Shown: positions 17,637-27,521, counted from the stretch's first letter. The stretch: 64,000 bases of DNA from Bacteroidota bacterium (GCA_947479085.1 CANJYB010000001.1:1-64000), one strand, 5' to 3'. Translations and numbers: made by a program. The notes: generated by a model not told the origin, from the letters alone.

Positions 17637-18401
17637 TTATTTTGTTATCAATGTTACGCATTTTACCATAACAACAAAAGGTAAAATTTCAAGGGTGCAA
17701 AGATACAAAAATAAATAGAATCCCGAAGCGCGTAACCCGTTTACCCAAATAATTAGTCCCTTAATAATTCGGGTAAGAATAAAAAGTGCTATGATAGATT
17801 CCCCAATATAAATGAATACAAGTGGCGAAATTTGTCTTACAAAGGAAATACAAAGTACAACAGGAAGAAGAAACAATCCCAAAGTATTACAAAACAGAAA
17901 AATGGTAAGAATGTATTCTGACGCTGCCTTTGGTGCCTGAAAAACAATTCCTGTAAATTTTATGGTAATAAATTTCAGCAGATAAATGGCTAAAACAGCA
18001 AGGGCAATTACAAAATTTAAGAATGTAAAGCTGCCGCTTTCAGCACCCAGTCCAAAATATCTGAATGTCTGAGAAAAGAACAAAGTAATGGTTAATACAA
18101 ACAAGACAGATAAAAATACTGTTACACGGTTTCCAAACGAAAACTCTTCCCTTGCCAATTGATTGGCGAACCGGTTTATAAAAAAACCCTTTATGGTAGT
18201 ATTTAGTCGTTTGAAATAGGAAACATATAACCAAACAAATACGATAAAGGAAATAAACAGAATTACAAAAGGTAAGTAATCGTAATGAGTATAATGAAAT
18301 TTATAATCCTGATTTTTTGAAGCAAGTAAATGATCCTTAAATAAAGATGTTGTTTTTAGTGAATCGGCAATAACACTATTGTTAGGAACTACACGAGCCA
18401 T
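17637..18401 (-). CDS. DUF4271 membrane protein
   Basis: A 254-residue protein with about seven hydrophobic segments beginning near residue 46 (FVILFISFIVFVWLYV). It fits the Bacteroidota-specific DUF4271 family, whose function is unknown and which is often encoded beside hemD. It lies between alaS (24 bp upstream) and hemD, all on the minus strand, so the three may be one operon. The family call rests on context and topology more than on a motif. Confidence 0.78.
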   Translation of the reverse strand: MARVVPNNSVIADSLKTTSLFKDHLLASKNQDYKFHYTHYDYLPFVILFISFIVFVWLYVSYFKRLNTTIKGFFINRFANQLAREEFSFGNRVTVFLSVLFVLTITLFFSQTFRYFGLGAESGSFTFLNFVIALAVLAIYLLKFITIKFTGIVFQAPKAASEYILTIFLFCNTLGLFLLPVVLCISFVRQISPLVFIYIGESIIALFILTRIIKGLIIWVNGLRASGFYLFLYLCTLEILPFVVMVKCVTLITK

Positions 18402-18425
18402 CTTCCAATTTTTTTTAAAAACTCA

Positions 18426-21086
18426 TTAAAAGTTCAAATAAGTTATTGCTTTTTCAAGAGCTTTACCCATTCCATTCGAATTGGTTCCACCAGCAGTAGC
18501 GTAAAAAGGTTGCCCTCCACCGCCACCTTGTATTTCCTTTGCTATTTCACGAATAATGTTTCCTGCATTCAGATTTTTTTCTTTCACCAGGTTGTCAGAA
18601 ATAATAACCGATAAGCTCGGTTTGCCTTTTACTTCAGCTGCAAGCACCATAAACAGGTTATCTACCTGCGAACGAATTTCGAATGATAAATCCTTTATTG
18701 CATCAGCGGAGTCGAGTTCTATTTTTTCAGCTATAAAATTAACTCCATTTACAGATTGCTTTTTATTGATTAACTCGGCTTTCAAAACTTTTGATTTATC
18801 ACGAAGCATTTGGTCAATTTGCTTTTGAAGTTCTGTATTGTGTTCCATTAACCCTTGTAAACTCTTTACAACATCTTTTGGGTTTTTAAGCAATGCTTTT
18901 ACCTGGTTTACCAATGCAGTCTGTTGAATAAAAAATTCTTCAGCCTTATCCGAAGTGATTGCTTCTATTCTTCGTATACCTGCGGCCACAGCACTTTCTG
19001 AGGTTATTTTAAATAAGCCTATTTGTCCGGTAGCAGGCACATGCGTGCCGCCACATAACTCAATGGAATAGTCTTTATCGAAAGTAACTACACGAACCAC
19101 ATCACCGTATTTTTCTCCGAACAAAGCCATAGCACCTAACTTGCGAGCTGCATCTATAGACATTTCCTTAATATCTGACGGAATATTCTGGCGGATTTTA
19201 TGATTTACTATTGCTTCAATCTCTGCAATTTCTTCCTCTGTAACTTTCGAAAAATGGGAAAAATCGAAACGCAAATACTCCTCGTTTACCAAGGAACCTT
19301 TTTGTTCAACGTGAGTTCCCAATACCTTTCTTAATACTGCATGAAGTAGATGTGTAGAACTATGATTATCTTCTGTTAATTGCCTTTTTTCTATATCCAC
19401 CTTAGCTATGAAAGGTGAAGCAAAATTCTCAGGTAATTTTTCTGCAAAATGAATAATTATTCCGTTCTCTTTTTTTGTATCAGTAATGTTGATTTTTTCA
19501 TTCGCTGATACAAGTAAACCTGTATCACCAACCTGTCCACCGCTCTCAGCATAAAAAGGAGTTTTATCAAGAACCAGTTGAAATTGCTCTTTGCCTTTTG
19601 CTTTTACTTTTCGGTATTGAATAATATTCGATTCGCATTCCAGTTGCTTGTAACCAAGAAACGTTCTCCCTCCTTCTTCCGGTTTTCTTCCTTCCACTAT
19701 TATCCAGTCTCCGGTATCCACAGCAGTAGCGGCACGTGAGCGAACTTTTTGCTTTTCAAGTTCTATATTAAATCCATCTTCATCAATACTTAAACCATAC
19801 CCCCGGGTAATTAACGAAGTAAGATCAAGTGGAAAACCATAGGTGTCATATAATTCAAAAACAGTGGGGCCATCCACAATTTGTTTCTTTTCGTTCGAAA
19901 CATTAATACAAACCTGGTCAATCCGTTTCAATCCGTTTTCAAGCGTACGGAAAAAAGAAGTTTCTTCTTCTTTAATTACTTTTTCAATTAATAATTTCTG
20001 AGCAGAAAGTTCAGGGAATGCCTGCCCCATCTGGTGCGCTAAAACAGGAACCAGGCGAAACATAAACGGTTCTTTTAAATTTAAAGATTGGTATCCGTAA
20101 CGAATAGCCCTTCTTAAAATTCTTCTGATTACATATCCTGCACCTGTATTTGAAGGTAACTGACCATCGGCAATGCTGAATGAAATAGCACGGATATGAT
20201 CGGCAATTACACGCATCGCTATATTCACAATAAGTTGTTTCTGGTGCTTGTTCTCCTCCTGTGGTTTGTATCTTAGCCCTGATAAATCTTCAATCTTATC
20301 AAGCAATGGTTTAAAAACATCCGTATCGTAATTGGATTGTTTGCCCTGCAAAACAACGCATAACCGTTCAAATCCCATACCTGTATCCACATGTTGTGCA
20401 GGTAGTTTTTCCAAACTTCCGTCTGCCTTGCGGTTGAATTCCATAAACACATTGTTCCAGATTTCGATAACCTGTGGATGGCCTGCGTTTACTAATGTTT
20501 TGCCATCAATCTTATTACGTTCTTCATCCGTACGAATATCGCAATGAATTTCCGAACAAGGTCCGCAAGGACCCATTTCACCCATTTCCCAGAAATTATC
20601 CTTCTTATTTCCTTTCAGAATCCGGTCTTCGGCAATGTATTGTTTCCATAAATCAAAAGCTTCCTGGTCAAACCCCAAACCATCGTCTGCACTGCCCTCG
20701 AACACGGTAACATATAATCGTGATTTATCTATTTTATAAACTTCAGTAAGTAATTCCCATGCCCAGTTAATGGCATCTTTTTTAAAATAATCGCCAAAAC
20801 TCCAGTTGCCAAGCATTTCGAACATGGTATGGTGATAAGTATCCACTCCCACTTCTTCCAGGTCGTTATGTTTACCGCTTACACGCAAACACTTTTGAGT
20901 ATCTGCCACACGGGGATATTTAACAGGTGCATTGCCCAGAAACAAATCTTTGAATGGCGCCATTCCTGAATTGTTGAACATCAGTGTAGGGTCGTTCTTT
21001 ACTACCATGGGTGCCGAAGGGACTATTTCATGCCCTTTCGACTTAAAAAAATCTAAAAATGTTTGCCTTACTTTACTCGATTCCAT
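18426..21086 (-). CDS. alaS: Alanine--tRNA ligase
   Basis: An 886-residue class II aminoacyl-tRNA synthetase that charges tRNA-Ala. The catalytic domain begins [21 protein letters not shown] and includes [19 protein letters not shown] and GCGPCSEIH-like [10 protein letters not shown]. The editing domain has the zinc ligands in [10 protein letters not shown] and [12 protein letters not shown]. The C-terminal C-Ala domain ends in [14 protein letters not shown]. The length matches full-length AlaS. A TACTTTTG promoter element lies about 55 bp upstream. Confidence 0.97.
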   Translation of the reverse strand: MESSKVRQTFLDFFKSKGHEIVPSAPMVVKNDPTLMFNNSGMAPFKDLFLGNAPVKYPRVADTQKCLRVSGKHNDLEEVGVDTYHHTMFEMLGNWSFGDYFKKDAINWAWELLTEVYKIDKSRLYVTVFEGSADDGLGFDQEAFDLWKQYIAEDRILKGNKKDNFWEMGEMGPCGPCSEIHCDIRTDEERNKIDGKTLVNAGHPQVIEIWNNVFMEFNRKADGSLEKLPAQHVDTGMGFERLCVVLQGKQSNYDTDVFKPLLDKIEDLSGLRYKPQEENKHQKQLIVNIAMRVIADHIRAISFSIADGQLPSNTGAGYVIRRILRRAIRYGYQSLNLKEPFMFRLVPVLAHQMGQAFPELSAQKLLIEKVIKEEETSFFRTLENGLKRIDQVCINVSNEKKQIVDGPTVFELYDTYGFPLDLTSLITRGYGLSIDEDGFNIELEKQKVRSRAATAVDTGDWIIVEGRKPEEGGRTFLGYKQLECESNIIQYRKVKAKGKEQFQLVLDKTPFYAESGGQVGDTGLLVSANEKINITDTKKENGIIIHFAEKLPENFASPFIAKVDIEKRQLTEDNHSSTHLLHAVLRKVLGTHVEQKGSLVNEEYLRFDFSHFSKVTEEEIAEIEAIVNHKIRQNIPSDIKEMSIDAARKLGAMALFGEKYGDVVRVVTFDKDYSIELCGGTHVPATGQIGLFKITSESAVAAGIRRIEAITSDKAEEFFIQQTALVNQVKALLKNPKDVVKSLQGLMEHNTELQKQIDQMLRDKSKVLKAELINKKQSVNGVNFIAEKIELDSADAIKDLSFEIRSQVDNLFMVLAAEVKGKPSLSVIISDNLVKEKNLNAGNIIREIAKEIQGGGGGQPFYATAGGTNSNGMGKALEKAITYLNF

Positions 21087-21139
21087 CTTATATATTCCGA
21101 TTCCGGATTGTTGTTTCTGTATATGTAAAAATAATTCTG

Positions 21140-21147
21140 CAAAAGTA
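21140..21147 (-). promoter_or_regulatory. alaS promoter -7 element
   Basis: TACTTTTG on the minus strand fits the TAnnTTTG consensus and leaves a leader of about 50 nt before the alaS ATG. No clear TTTG was found 20 nt upstream. Confidence 0.45.
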
Positions 21148-21201
21148 ATTTAATTCTTTTATCTGTGGGAGGAAAAGTATTAAGGTGCTGTGGTTTCACG
21201 T

Positions 21202-21230
21202 AAAAAAAGTTTCCCTCCTGTTTGGGATAC
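21202..21230 (-). terminator. Terminator after the small secreted protein gene
   Basis: On the minus strand, GTATCCC and GGGAAAC pair with one mismatch around an 8-nt loop, followed by seven T. It lies about 26 bp after the stop of the gene at 21256-21444. Confidence 0.5.
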
Positions 21231-21255
21231 CTTTCTTTACTTTTTAAGGCATAAG

Positions 21256-21444
21256 TTAATAAATATTAGGGCAGGCACTGCCACTCATACTTGCCCAACT
21301 CCCCCAGTTGGGGATAGTTTCTGAAACAGAATCTATCTGATTTACTTTACTGGTTCTTGCAAGATTTTTAGAACCTAAAGTTACTTGCCCTTTTATAAGC
21401 AGAGCATTAATAAGTAGCACAATACAAATGAAAATCCTTTTCAT
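21256..21444 (-). CDS. Small secreted protein, 62 residues
   Basis: A short frame with a clear signal peptide (MKRIFICIVLLINALLIKGQ) followed by a mature part of about 42 residues containing SVSETIPNWGSWASM and a single Cys. It starts 6 bp after the stop of the T9SS-cargo gene and ends before a terminator, so it is probably translated from the same message. I do not recognise the family. Its mature part might be a peptide or a small partner of the cargo protein. Confidence 0.6.
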   Translation of the reverse strand: MKRIFICIVLLINALLIKGQVTLGSKNLARTSKVNQIDSVSETIPNWGSWASMSGSACPNIY

Positions 21445-21450
21445 TTGCTC

Positions 21451-22392
21451 TTATTGTTTAACCACCTTTTTAGTAGTTATTCCCTTGTCAGTTTCCACTT
21501 TAACAAAGTAAATCCCATTTGGCTCGCTGGTTAGGTTTACAGTTGGGTTAGTGGTTGTTATTATTTCCTGGCCTAATAAGTTGGTTACTTTTATTTCCTT
21601 TATTTTATTTCCTTCTGCACTTATACTAAAAACTCCACTTGTTGGATTAGGTGAAATCAAAACATTATTATTGCATAATTCATCCACGCCTAACCCACTA
21701 CCTGTACAATCCAATACACTCACATCATCTATATAGTAATAAGAAGTAAAACTTCCATTTACTGTTAAAGTATCTGTAGTAGCCACAGAATTAAAATTGC
21801 CAATTATAATAAATTTTTCCCCGCCAATTGCAATGTATTCACCAGATACTAAAGTCCAATTTGTCGTATCACTTATTATATTAGTATCAATAATCTGAGG
21901 CTGCAAAAAGGAAAGATTAGTAGCAGATGTGTCAGTATGAGTGTTAGAAAAATATAAAGCAACATTGTTTGTGGCAAAAGCATGACTATCAGATAAACTC
22001 ACATAAAAATTCACACAATATTTATGTTGAGATATTAATATACTGTCTAATTGCACCTGAATATATTCTCTACCACTTGTAAAGGAAGCAAAAAATACTT
22101 CACCAACGTAACCATTACCTGTATGGGCATTTTGAAATCCAATCCAATTTGAAGGAACATTGCAATCAGGATAAACTGAACAGCTATTATATAAATCGGA
22201 ACTTCCTGAGGTTGGAGCATCCCAAGGTGGAACTAACCCGTGATTAACACCTGACAAGCAGTTAGAAGAAATATAGAAATTGCAAGTATTCACAATTTCA
22301 AAACTCCAATTAGGTACAAGGTTTTGAGCAAGGCAAATATGCTGACTCGACAGGTCTATTAGAATGAGAAATACGAATAAATATTTTTTCAA
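21451..22392 (-). CDS. T9SS cargo protein with type A sorting domain
   Basis: A secreted protein of about 313 residues. A signal peptide (KKYLFVFLILIDLSS...CLAQ) is followed by NLVPNWSFE, a beginning common in Bacteroidota carbohydrate-binding-like modules, and a beta-sandwich region. The C-terminal 70 residues are a type A T9SS sorting domain: ISPNPTSGVFSI, LLGQEI and GIYFVKVETDKG...KKVVKQ. The only upstream ATG (22458) would add 22 polar residues before the signal peptide; the TTG at 22390-22392 directly precedes KKYLF and is preferred, though not proven. Function unknown beyond export to the surface or medium. Confidence 0.8.
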   Translation of the reverse strand: MKKYLFVFLILIDLSSQHICLAQNLVPNWSFEIVNTCNFYISSNCLSGVNHGLVPPWDAPTSGSSDLYNSCSVYPDCNVPSNWIGFQNAHTGNGYVGEVFFASFTSGREYIQVQLDSILISQHKYCVNFYVSLSDSHAFATNNVALYFSNTHTDTSATNLSFLQPQIIDTNIISDTTNWTLVSGEYIAIGGEKFIIIGNFNSVATTDTLTVNGSFTSYYYIDDVSVLDCTGSGLGVDELCNNNVLISPNPTSGVFSISAEGNKIKEIKVTNLLGQEIITTTNPTVNLTSEPNGIYFVKVETDKGITTKKVVKQ

Positions 22393-22521
22393 GTCCTGTT
22401 TTTGTTTAGAAGGTAAATGTAAAAAATATACGTTTCCACTTGAATATTCTTTAACCAAAACCTTCCATTTGCTTCTTAAATTCTTTTTTCGTCTGTTTCA
22501 ATCGTTTTAGTGAACCGAACG

Positions 22522-22836
22522 ATGGTAACATGCACCAAATAAATGCTGTTGGTGTATATTACCATCGAAATGGTGACAATTAGAATGCTGATGGTGTAAG
22601 TTACAATGGAAATGACGACAGTAAGAATGCTTTTGTTTACTGTTACCATCGAAACAGTAACAATAAGTATACTGATGGTGTATGTTGCAATCGAAATGGT
22701 GACAATAACAATGCTTTTGGTGTATGTTATAATGGTAATGGTGACAATATAAATGCTAATGGCGAACATTACAAGTGAAAGTGTTACCATTTCGATTGTT
22801 TGTGTTACTGTTTCGATTGTAATCTGCTTTTTTCTG
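22522..22836. repeat. 21-bp tandem array, about 15 units
   Basis: Units begin every 21 bp at 22522, 22543, 22564, 22585 and on to 22816. Two unit types alternate, giving a 42-bp super-period: one with atcgaaatggtgacaat and one with atgctgatggtgta. The minus strand is open throughout with a hydrophobic heptad (Ile, Val and Thr). The array ends about 65 bp upstream of the T9SS-cargo gene's longer start, in the 22459-23280 gap that holds no other recognisable gene. Confidence 0.92.
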
Positions 22837-22934
22837 GTTTTTGTAGCAAACTACCCGATAAAGAGTGAAGTAATGAACATGAAATTTTAAAGAAAAAGCA
22901 GAAAAAAGTAAAAATATCAATCCTTCTAATAAGG

Positions 22935-23018
22935 ATAATCAGTATTCGGATGAGATGAATGATTGTCTGAATAGGAATAATGATTGGTCGGATGGGATGA
23001 ACTATTATCACGGGCATT
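22935..23018. repeat. Short 21-bp array, four units
   Basis: Four units start at 22935, 22956, 22977 and 22998, with alternating beginnings ataat and tgaa and a shared ggatggga/gaatagga right part. The period equals that of the neighbouring larger array, but the sequence differs. It is separated from it by about 100 bp of AT-rich DNA. Confidence 0.75.
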
Positions 23019-23280
23019 TTCGGGGTTTCCATTGATAATTGTTTTAATTTTTAATTGAAGTTCAGGATAAATTATTCATCCTTTCCTAATTTCAAAAAAC
23101 TGAATCAACAACAGTGAGGGATCAATGGCAGAGGGGGTACACATGAAACAATCAGCTAAACATGTTAATTCTAAAGCAAATTTAGGAATATAAATTATGA
23201 ATAACAAGAAAAAAGGCTGAAATGTGACTTTATCCTTTGGTTAGAATTAATGCGAAAAGAAAATTTCCTGATAGATGTTT

Positions 23281-23530
23281 CTATAAATAAACATTCCCCA
23301 CCGGGGCAGCGTATAATTTAATAAAGAGGTTAAACAGCACATCCTTTTCACCATCTATAGTAGAAGTTTTGGAGGAAATATAGTGAAGGAAATTTTCTTT
23401 TTCCTCATTGGTGTAATCTGTAGCGTAAGCAGTATTATTATTCAGAATATCAGCAGCAATAAAATTTACCGGCCAGAGTTTATACCCTTTGTAAATTTGC
23501 TTGTCTACCAATGCGGTCAGCAGTTTTATT
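23281..23530 (-). pseudogene. Duplicated 3' fragment of the acyltransferase gene
   Basis: About 80 codons reading VDKQIYKGYKLWPVNFIAAD and onward to AAPVGNVYL, closely similar (roughly four residues in five) to the last part of the acyltransferase at 25684-26820. Similarity starts at an AAAAAATAAAAC stretch that also contains the stop codon of the gene at 23526-24191, and it ends at the stop. It has no start of its own. Together with the full gene it brackets three secreted-protein genes as direct repeats. Confidence 0.85.
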
Positions 23531-24191
23531 TTTTATCAGAATATTTTTTTTCCAGGTTCCGGTACTCTGATTTTCTTATTTGTTCCAGCATATTTAATAT
23601 TGTAAAAGAAGAATGAGGTTTTACACTTCCTCCATGAAACGGTGCATCAATATAAAAAGAAAATAATTCTTTTTTGTTACTGTTATCAAACACGGTAACA
23701 TAATAGGAAGTGTGATTTTCAATTTTATTTATTGTCTCCGTAAACACAATAATTCCGAAAGTGTTTTCCACCAAAGGGATTGGATAATTCTGAAGGGATT
23801 CCTGAATTTTTGATTTTTCAATATGATGTTCTATATTATCGTATGTCTGAAAATTTTTCACATCCATGCCCCTATTGATATATGCTATCAGGGAGGTATC
23901 AATCTTTATGTATGCTTTTGAGAAAGTTTTTTCAAGATTGTATTTACCATGTTCTTTTATCACCAACCCATTTAAGAAAGGGACAACAAGGTTTTTGAAT
24001 TCACCAGGCTCCATCAGTCCAGGCATGGCTCCACTAAACATACCACCTATGTATTTGGCATGTGTATAATCTATACCATACCAAATAACCTTTGCCTCCG
24101 GCTCAAAGAAGCCTGAAACTTTTTGCTGTGCAAAAAGAAAAGAAGATGTAAGTAACCCGAAAGTTAATAAAACAGAATGCTTAAAGGGCAT
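23526..24191 (-). CDS. Secreted protein of unknown function, 221 residues
   Basis: A signal peptide (about 1-22, ending SFLFAQ) precedes a mature part with no recognised family. Visible features are AKVIWYGIDYTHAKYIGGM near the start, a central hydrophobic strand FGIIVFTETINKI and a charged C-terminal helix. It abuts the upstream gene (its ATG directly follows that gene's stop) and its own stop overlaps the duplicated acyltransferase fragment. Probably periplasmic. Confidence 0.75.
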   Translation of the reverse strand: MPFKHSVLLTFGLLTSSFLFAQQKVSGFFEPEAKVIWYGIDYTHAKYIGGMFSGAMPGLMEPGEFKNLVVPFLNGLVIKEHGKYNLEKTFSKAYIKIDTSLIAYINRGMDVKNFQTYDNIEHHIEKSKIQESLQNYPIPLVENTFGIIVFTETINKIENHTSYYVTVFDNSNKKELFSFYIDAPFHGGSVKPHSSFTILNMLEQIRKSEYRNLEKKYSDKK

Positions 24192-24827
24192 TTATTTACC
24201 TTTGTATATCTTTATCATTTCCCTTCCAAGTGTTATTCCGCCAAACCAGAAACAATTTTTAAACCGGCCAATAAAACTAAAATCTAAATCATTGCCTACC
24301 AATGTACCCATTACCTGATAAAGAAATACGCTACCTGCTACTTTATTAGGATTAGCGGCTTCCACAAACTCAATTCTGAAATCGGAATAAGCGGGGGCTC
24401 CTCTCACAACAATGCCAGCTTTTCCGGTGGTTACGGTCAAGGGATAAACTTTTAGAATGTATTTTGCCCCCTCCACTTTTGGACCTGCTTTTATATGCAT
24501 TTTTTTCATGCTACCGGTAAAGTCTTTCATCCATCGGTCAATAAATACACCACCATCCATCATCTTTTCTCTTTCCCATCTTTCCAGGTATTTATCACCT
24601 TTGCCTGGTACTTCTGCATTGTAAGCTTTTGCCACTTCACTTTGGTATTCCATTTCCTTTTTCCCATTATCAAAAGTCATCGAATCGTAAAGAATAACCA
24701 CTTTGAGTAGTTTTTCTCCCTTAAGAAATTCAAGATCTTTTCCTTTTGACCATCTGATGGTTTGGCTGTAACCACCAATTATGTTGATTGAAATTGCGAA
24801 TACAATTACTGCTATTACTTTTTTCAT
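24192..24827 (-). CDS. Secreted protein, family shared with 24947-25567 (paralogue)
   Basis: 211 residues with a signal peptide (about 1-21). The mature part shares an ordered set of features with the next gene upstream: FLKGEKLLKVV near the start, PGKGDKYLERWEREK in the middle, AKYILKVYPL, TGKAG and FRIEFVEA. This suggests a common beta-rich fold of unknown function. It is directly followed by the gene at 24191. A frameshifted third copy is at 41210-41901. Confidence 0.75.
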   Translation of the reverse strand: MKKVIAVIVFAISINIIGGYSQTIRWSKGKDLEFLKGEKLLKVVILYDSMTFDNGKKEMEYQSEVAKAYNAEVPGKGDKYLERWEREKMMDGGVFIDRWMKDFTGSMKKMHIKAGPKVEGAKYILKVYPLTVTTGKAGIVVRGAPAYSDFRIEFVEAANPNKVAGSVFLYQVMGTLVGNDLDFSFIGRFKNCFWFGGITLGREMIKIYKGK

Positions 24828-24946
24828 AATTATTTTTTGTTGTTTTGGTTTAATACTTTTTAATATTTGTTATGTATGGTCTTCGTAATGGTAATTCGCC
24901 AAAGTGAAAAAAATTGGGAGTTGAAAAATTTAATTATAATTTATTG

Positions 24947-25567
24947 CTATAATTTTTTTAATATTTCAGTTGCCACCAGTTTTCCTGCTTTTGCAAATGC
25001 CTGGTTTATCCATGGATAAAAATTGTCATCGTTTCTTGGAGTAATCATTACATTCATATTATTCATTTGAAATGATGCGAGGACTTTTTGTGAACTATCT
25101 AAAATATCTATCCGGAAATTACCCCCAGCTGGAACCTGTCCTATCATAGTAGAAATCTTGTTGTCCTTACCGGTTCTTAAGGCTTTAATATGAACTTCCA
25201 TTTTATACTGACAGTTTTGACAAGCATCATTTAAACTCAACTTGCCTTTTGTTTTCCTGTTAAACTCGCCAGAAAATGAAGGATTAAATAAAAAAGAACG
25301 GTTTTGAATCCATTCCTTTTCCCATTTATCTCCCATTCCAGGGTTTTTAATATTTCTGTTCTTTTTTTGATCAGCCACAAAATCTATTTCTGTTTGGTTA
25401 CCATTTATGGTTTCTATTTCGTATATAAATTCCACTTTGATATCTATAACACCTTTTAAAAAACTTAAACTTGGAGTATCTGTTTTGCATACTATGTCCT
25501 GACTTTGGATTGTTCTTGAAACGAAAAAAAAAGAAAGAAGTATAAATAAAGAAAGGGTTTGTTTCAT
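24947..25567 (-). CDS. Secreted protein, paralogue of 24192-24827
   Basis: About 206 residues. The ATG at 25567 starts a signal peptide (MKQTLSLFILLSFFFVSRTI, ending QSQ); the upstream frame to 25591 is rejected because a TATTTTTG promoter element (25589-25596) would cut it. The mature part shows SLSFLKGVIDIKVEFIYE, NPGMGDKWEKEWIQNR, a CQNC pair, TGK and FRIDILDSSQKVLAS, matching its neighbour in order and spacing. Function unknown. Confidence 0.75.
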   Translation of the reverse strand: MKQTLSLFILLSFFFVSRTIQSQDIVCKTDTPSLSFLKGVIDIKVEFIYEIETINGNQTEIDFVADQKKNRNIKNPGMGDKWEKEWIQNRSFLFNPSFSGEFNRKTKGKLSLNDACQNCQYKMEVHIKALRTGKDNKISTMIGQVPAGGNFRIDILDSSQKVLASFQMNNMNVMITPRNDDNFYPWINQAFAKAGKLVATEILKKL

Positions 25568-25588
25568 TAAAATAACTTTTGGTGGATG

Positions 25589-25596
25589 CAAAAATA
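25589..25596 (-). promoter_or_regulatory. Promoter -7 element for the secreted-protein islet
   Basis: TATTTTTG on the minus strand fits TAnnTTTG and lies 22 bp before the ATG at 25567. It may drive the three islet genes as one unit. No good -33 element was seen. Confidence 0.4.
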
Positions 25597-25683
25597 GAAA
25601 ATAAAATAGAATGGCAGTAAATGAGTTGATTCTTCTTCTGTTTTGGTAGAAAGTAATGGCTTGTATTAATAAAACAAGAATAC

Positions 25684-26820
25684 TCAGTTTTTAAAAACAT
25701 TCCCCACTGGAGCAGCATATAATTTAATAAAGAGGTTAAACAGGACATCCTGTTCGCCATCAATGGAAGCAGTTTTGGAGGAAATATAGTTAAGGAAATT
25801 TTCTTTTTCCTCAGAGGTATAATGCGCGGAGAAAGTAATGTTGTTATTCAGAATATCAGCAGCAATAAAATTTACAGGCCAGAGTTTATAGCCTTTGTAA
25901 ATTTGCTTGTCTACCAATGTAGTCAGTAGTTTTATTTTTTCATTTTCATTGGCAGCCGTGTCTATTTCGTTCAGTTCATTTAATATTGGGGTACCCACCT
26001 TCATGTGAATCCTGCCTTTTGGCTGAATAATACCGGTAATGATACTGTTCAGGTCTTCTCCTTCAGCTTTTATATATTTGGTAAGCAAGCCCGAAAGGTA
26101 TAATTCCTGCACTTTAAACACATCGCAGGGCTCATATTCGTATGAAATAGTAAGCGGAACAATTTTTAATTCAGCAAAGTTTTCTGCAAAACTGCCCGTT
26201 CCGCTAATGTTTAACATTTTCAGCAAACCCGTTTGGGTCTGGTCGTTTCCATCCTTGGTTCTCCCGTTTCGCTGGGCTATCCATACAGAAGTATTTTTAT
26301 CAACCAAGGTATGGCGTATGTAGGCAGAAAGTTTTTTGGAAATATCATAGAGTTCGCGGCTAGTACCTTCGCGCATTACTGCAAACATCCTGTTCAGCCT
26401 GCCAAAGTCGGTTATAAAACCTTCTTCCATCAGGTTTTTGCCAAAGGTAATTTCGGAAGTGGCAAAGCCATTTTCTACTAACAAAATTTGCAGTATAGCC
26501 GAATCCAATAAAATATCGCGATGATTGGCAACAAAAAGGTAAGCTTCATTTTTGTCAAGATGCTCAAAACCAGAACAGGTTAGCTCTTTTGCAGAGCGGG
26601 CAACGATGGTTCGAATAGCAGGATGCATAAACTCCACCTGGAATTCCAGATTGGAATTTACTTTTTCGGCCTTGGCCTGCACCTCTTCATAACTCATGGA
26701 CGGCCATAAATTATTAACCAGTTTCATGAACAAAGGGTCTTTTATAATCTTTTGCAATACATCATGAGCCTCATTGTCGCAATAGGGGCGAATGTCATCG
26801 AAATGGAAAGGAGTGCTCAT
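25684..26820 (-). CDS. 1-acyl-sn-glycerol-3-phosphate acyltransferase-like protein
   Basis: 378 residues. The catalytic motif is FVANHRDILLDSAIL (about 92-106), with the His and Asp expected of glycerolipid acyltransferases, and later conserved segments are FAVMREGTSRE and WIAQRNGRTKDG (about 180-191). It is longer than PlsC, closer to the Bacteroidota group annotated as glycerol acyltransferases. The enzyme would act at the inner membrane in phospholipid or ornithine-lipid synthesis. Its 3' end is duplicated at 23281-23530. Confidence 0.85.
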   Translation of the reverse strand: MSTPFHFDDIRPYCDNEAHDVLQKIIKDPLFMKLVNNLWPSMSYEEVQAKAEKVNSNLEFQVEFMHPAIRTIVARSAKELTCSGFEHLDKNEAYLFVANHRDILLDSAILQILLVENGFATSEITFGKNLMEEGFITDFGRLNRMFAVMREGTSRELYDISKKLSAYIRHTLVDKNTSVWIAQRNGRTKDGNDQTQTGLLKMLNISGTGSFAENFAELKIVPLTISYEYEPCDVFKVQELYLSGLLTKYIKAEGEDLNSIITGIIQPKGRIHMKVGTPILNELNEIDTAANENEKIKLLTTLVDKQIYKGYKLWPVNFIAADILNNNITFSAHYTSEEKENFLNYISSKTASIDGEQDVLFNLFIKLYAAPVGNVFKN

Positions 26821-26967
26821 TAAAGTTTTACCGGGTTACTGTTTTTTAACAGCATGCGAAGGTACAATTTTTTGCGAAATGACGAACTAAAGGGGTACAA
26901 TTAAGGAAACAGAAACTTGTTTCCATAGCGGGTGCATAAAGGGGATAGGATATTGAATACTTGAAAG

Positions 26968-27309
26968 TTAAACGGCCATAACGGGAGCTAAACCCACACT
27001 GCGTATTTTGTTATGGTTAAGTAATACTGCCTTTCCGGCTTTCAGGGTCGATTTTTTTAGGTCAAATACTTCATATTCAATAGTCACCATGAAATAATAA
27101 GTTTTTGCCAAAACTTCAAAAATCTTTATTTCCATATTCAGCAGCAGGCAATTGCTTTTGTTTTGTTTGGGTTCATTAATAAAGTCTTTCCAGATATCTT
27201 TATTAATAAGATAGAATTCGATGGCTTCTTCTTTGTCTTGCATGATATTAGGTTTTAATTTGTTTTTAAATTCAGTTTTTGGTGCTTTTTTTCCTTTACC
27301 GGTACTCAT
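26968..27309 (-). CDS. Hypothetical protein, 113 residues
   Basis: An open frame with a basic N-terminus (MSTGKGKKAPKTEFKNKLKP) and a beta-rich body (LLLNMEIKIFEVLAKTYYFM, then EYEVFDLKK), ending VGLAPVMAV. No signal peptide or membrane helix. I do not recognise it. The amino-acid composition is protein-like and no competing frame exists, so I think it is real. It stands alone between a gene-free 147 bp and a gene-free 212 bp. Confidence 0.6.
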   Translation of the reverse strand: MSTGKGKKAPKTEFKNKLKPNIMQDKEEAIEFYLINKDIWKDFINEPKQNKSNCLLLNMEIKIFEVLAKTYYFMVTIEYEVFDLKKSTLKAGKAVLLNHNKIRSVGLAPVMAV

Positions 27310-27521
27310 TTAAAAAATATTTTCATTTTGGAGGCAACCTTTTTACTCCCCCTACGTCCTAATAGACGTTTGGAACTCTGAAATGGTTGCATCAAAAAAT
27401 CAGATTATTTTATTTATTTTCTAAAATAATGCTATTTCCATTGCCAGTGGCTGTTTTTAAGGGTATTAAAAAATATAAAAAATTAGAAATAATTTGAAAC
27501 CAGGGAAAAAACGAAGATTTT

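Noticed and set aside
22476-23032. Minus-strand frames of 104 and 75 residues
   Set aside because: They run through the 21-bp arrays; hydrophobic repeats reflect the DNA repeats. No signal peptide or start context.
25398-25763. Minus-strand frame of 121 residues between the islet and acyltransferase genes
   Set aside because: Overlaps both neighbouring genes in another frame and is low in conserved pattern.
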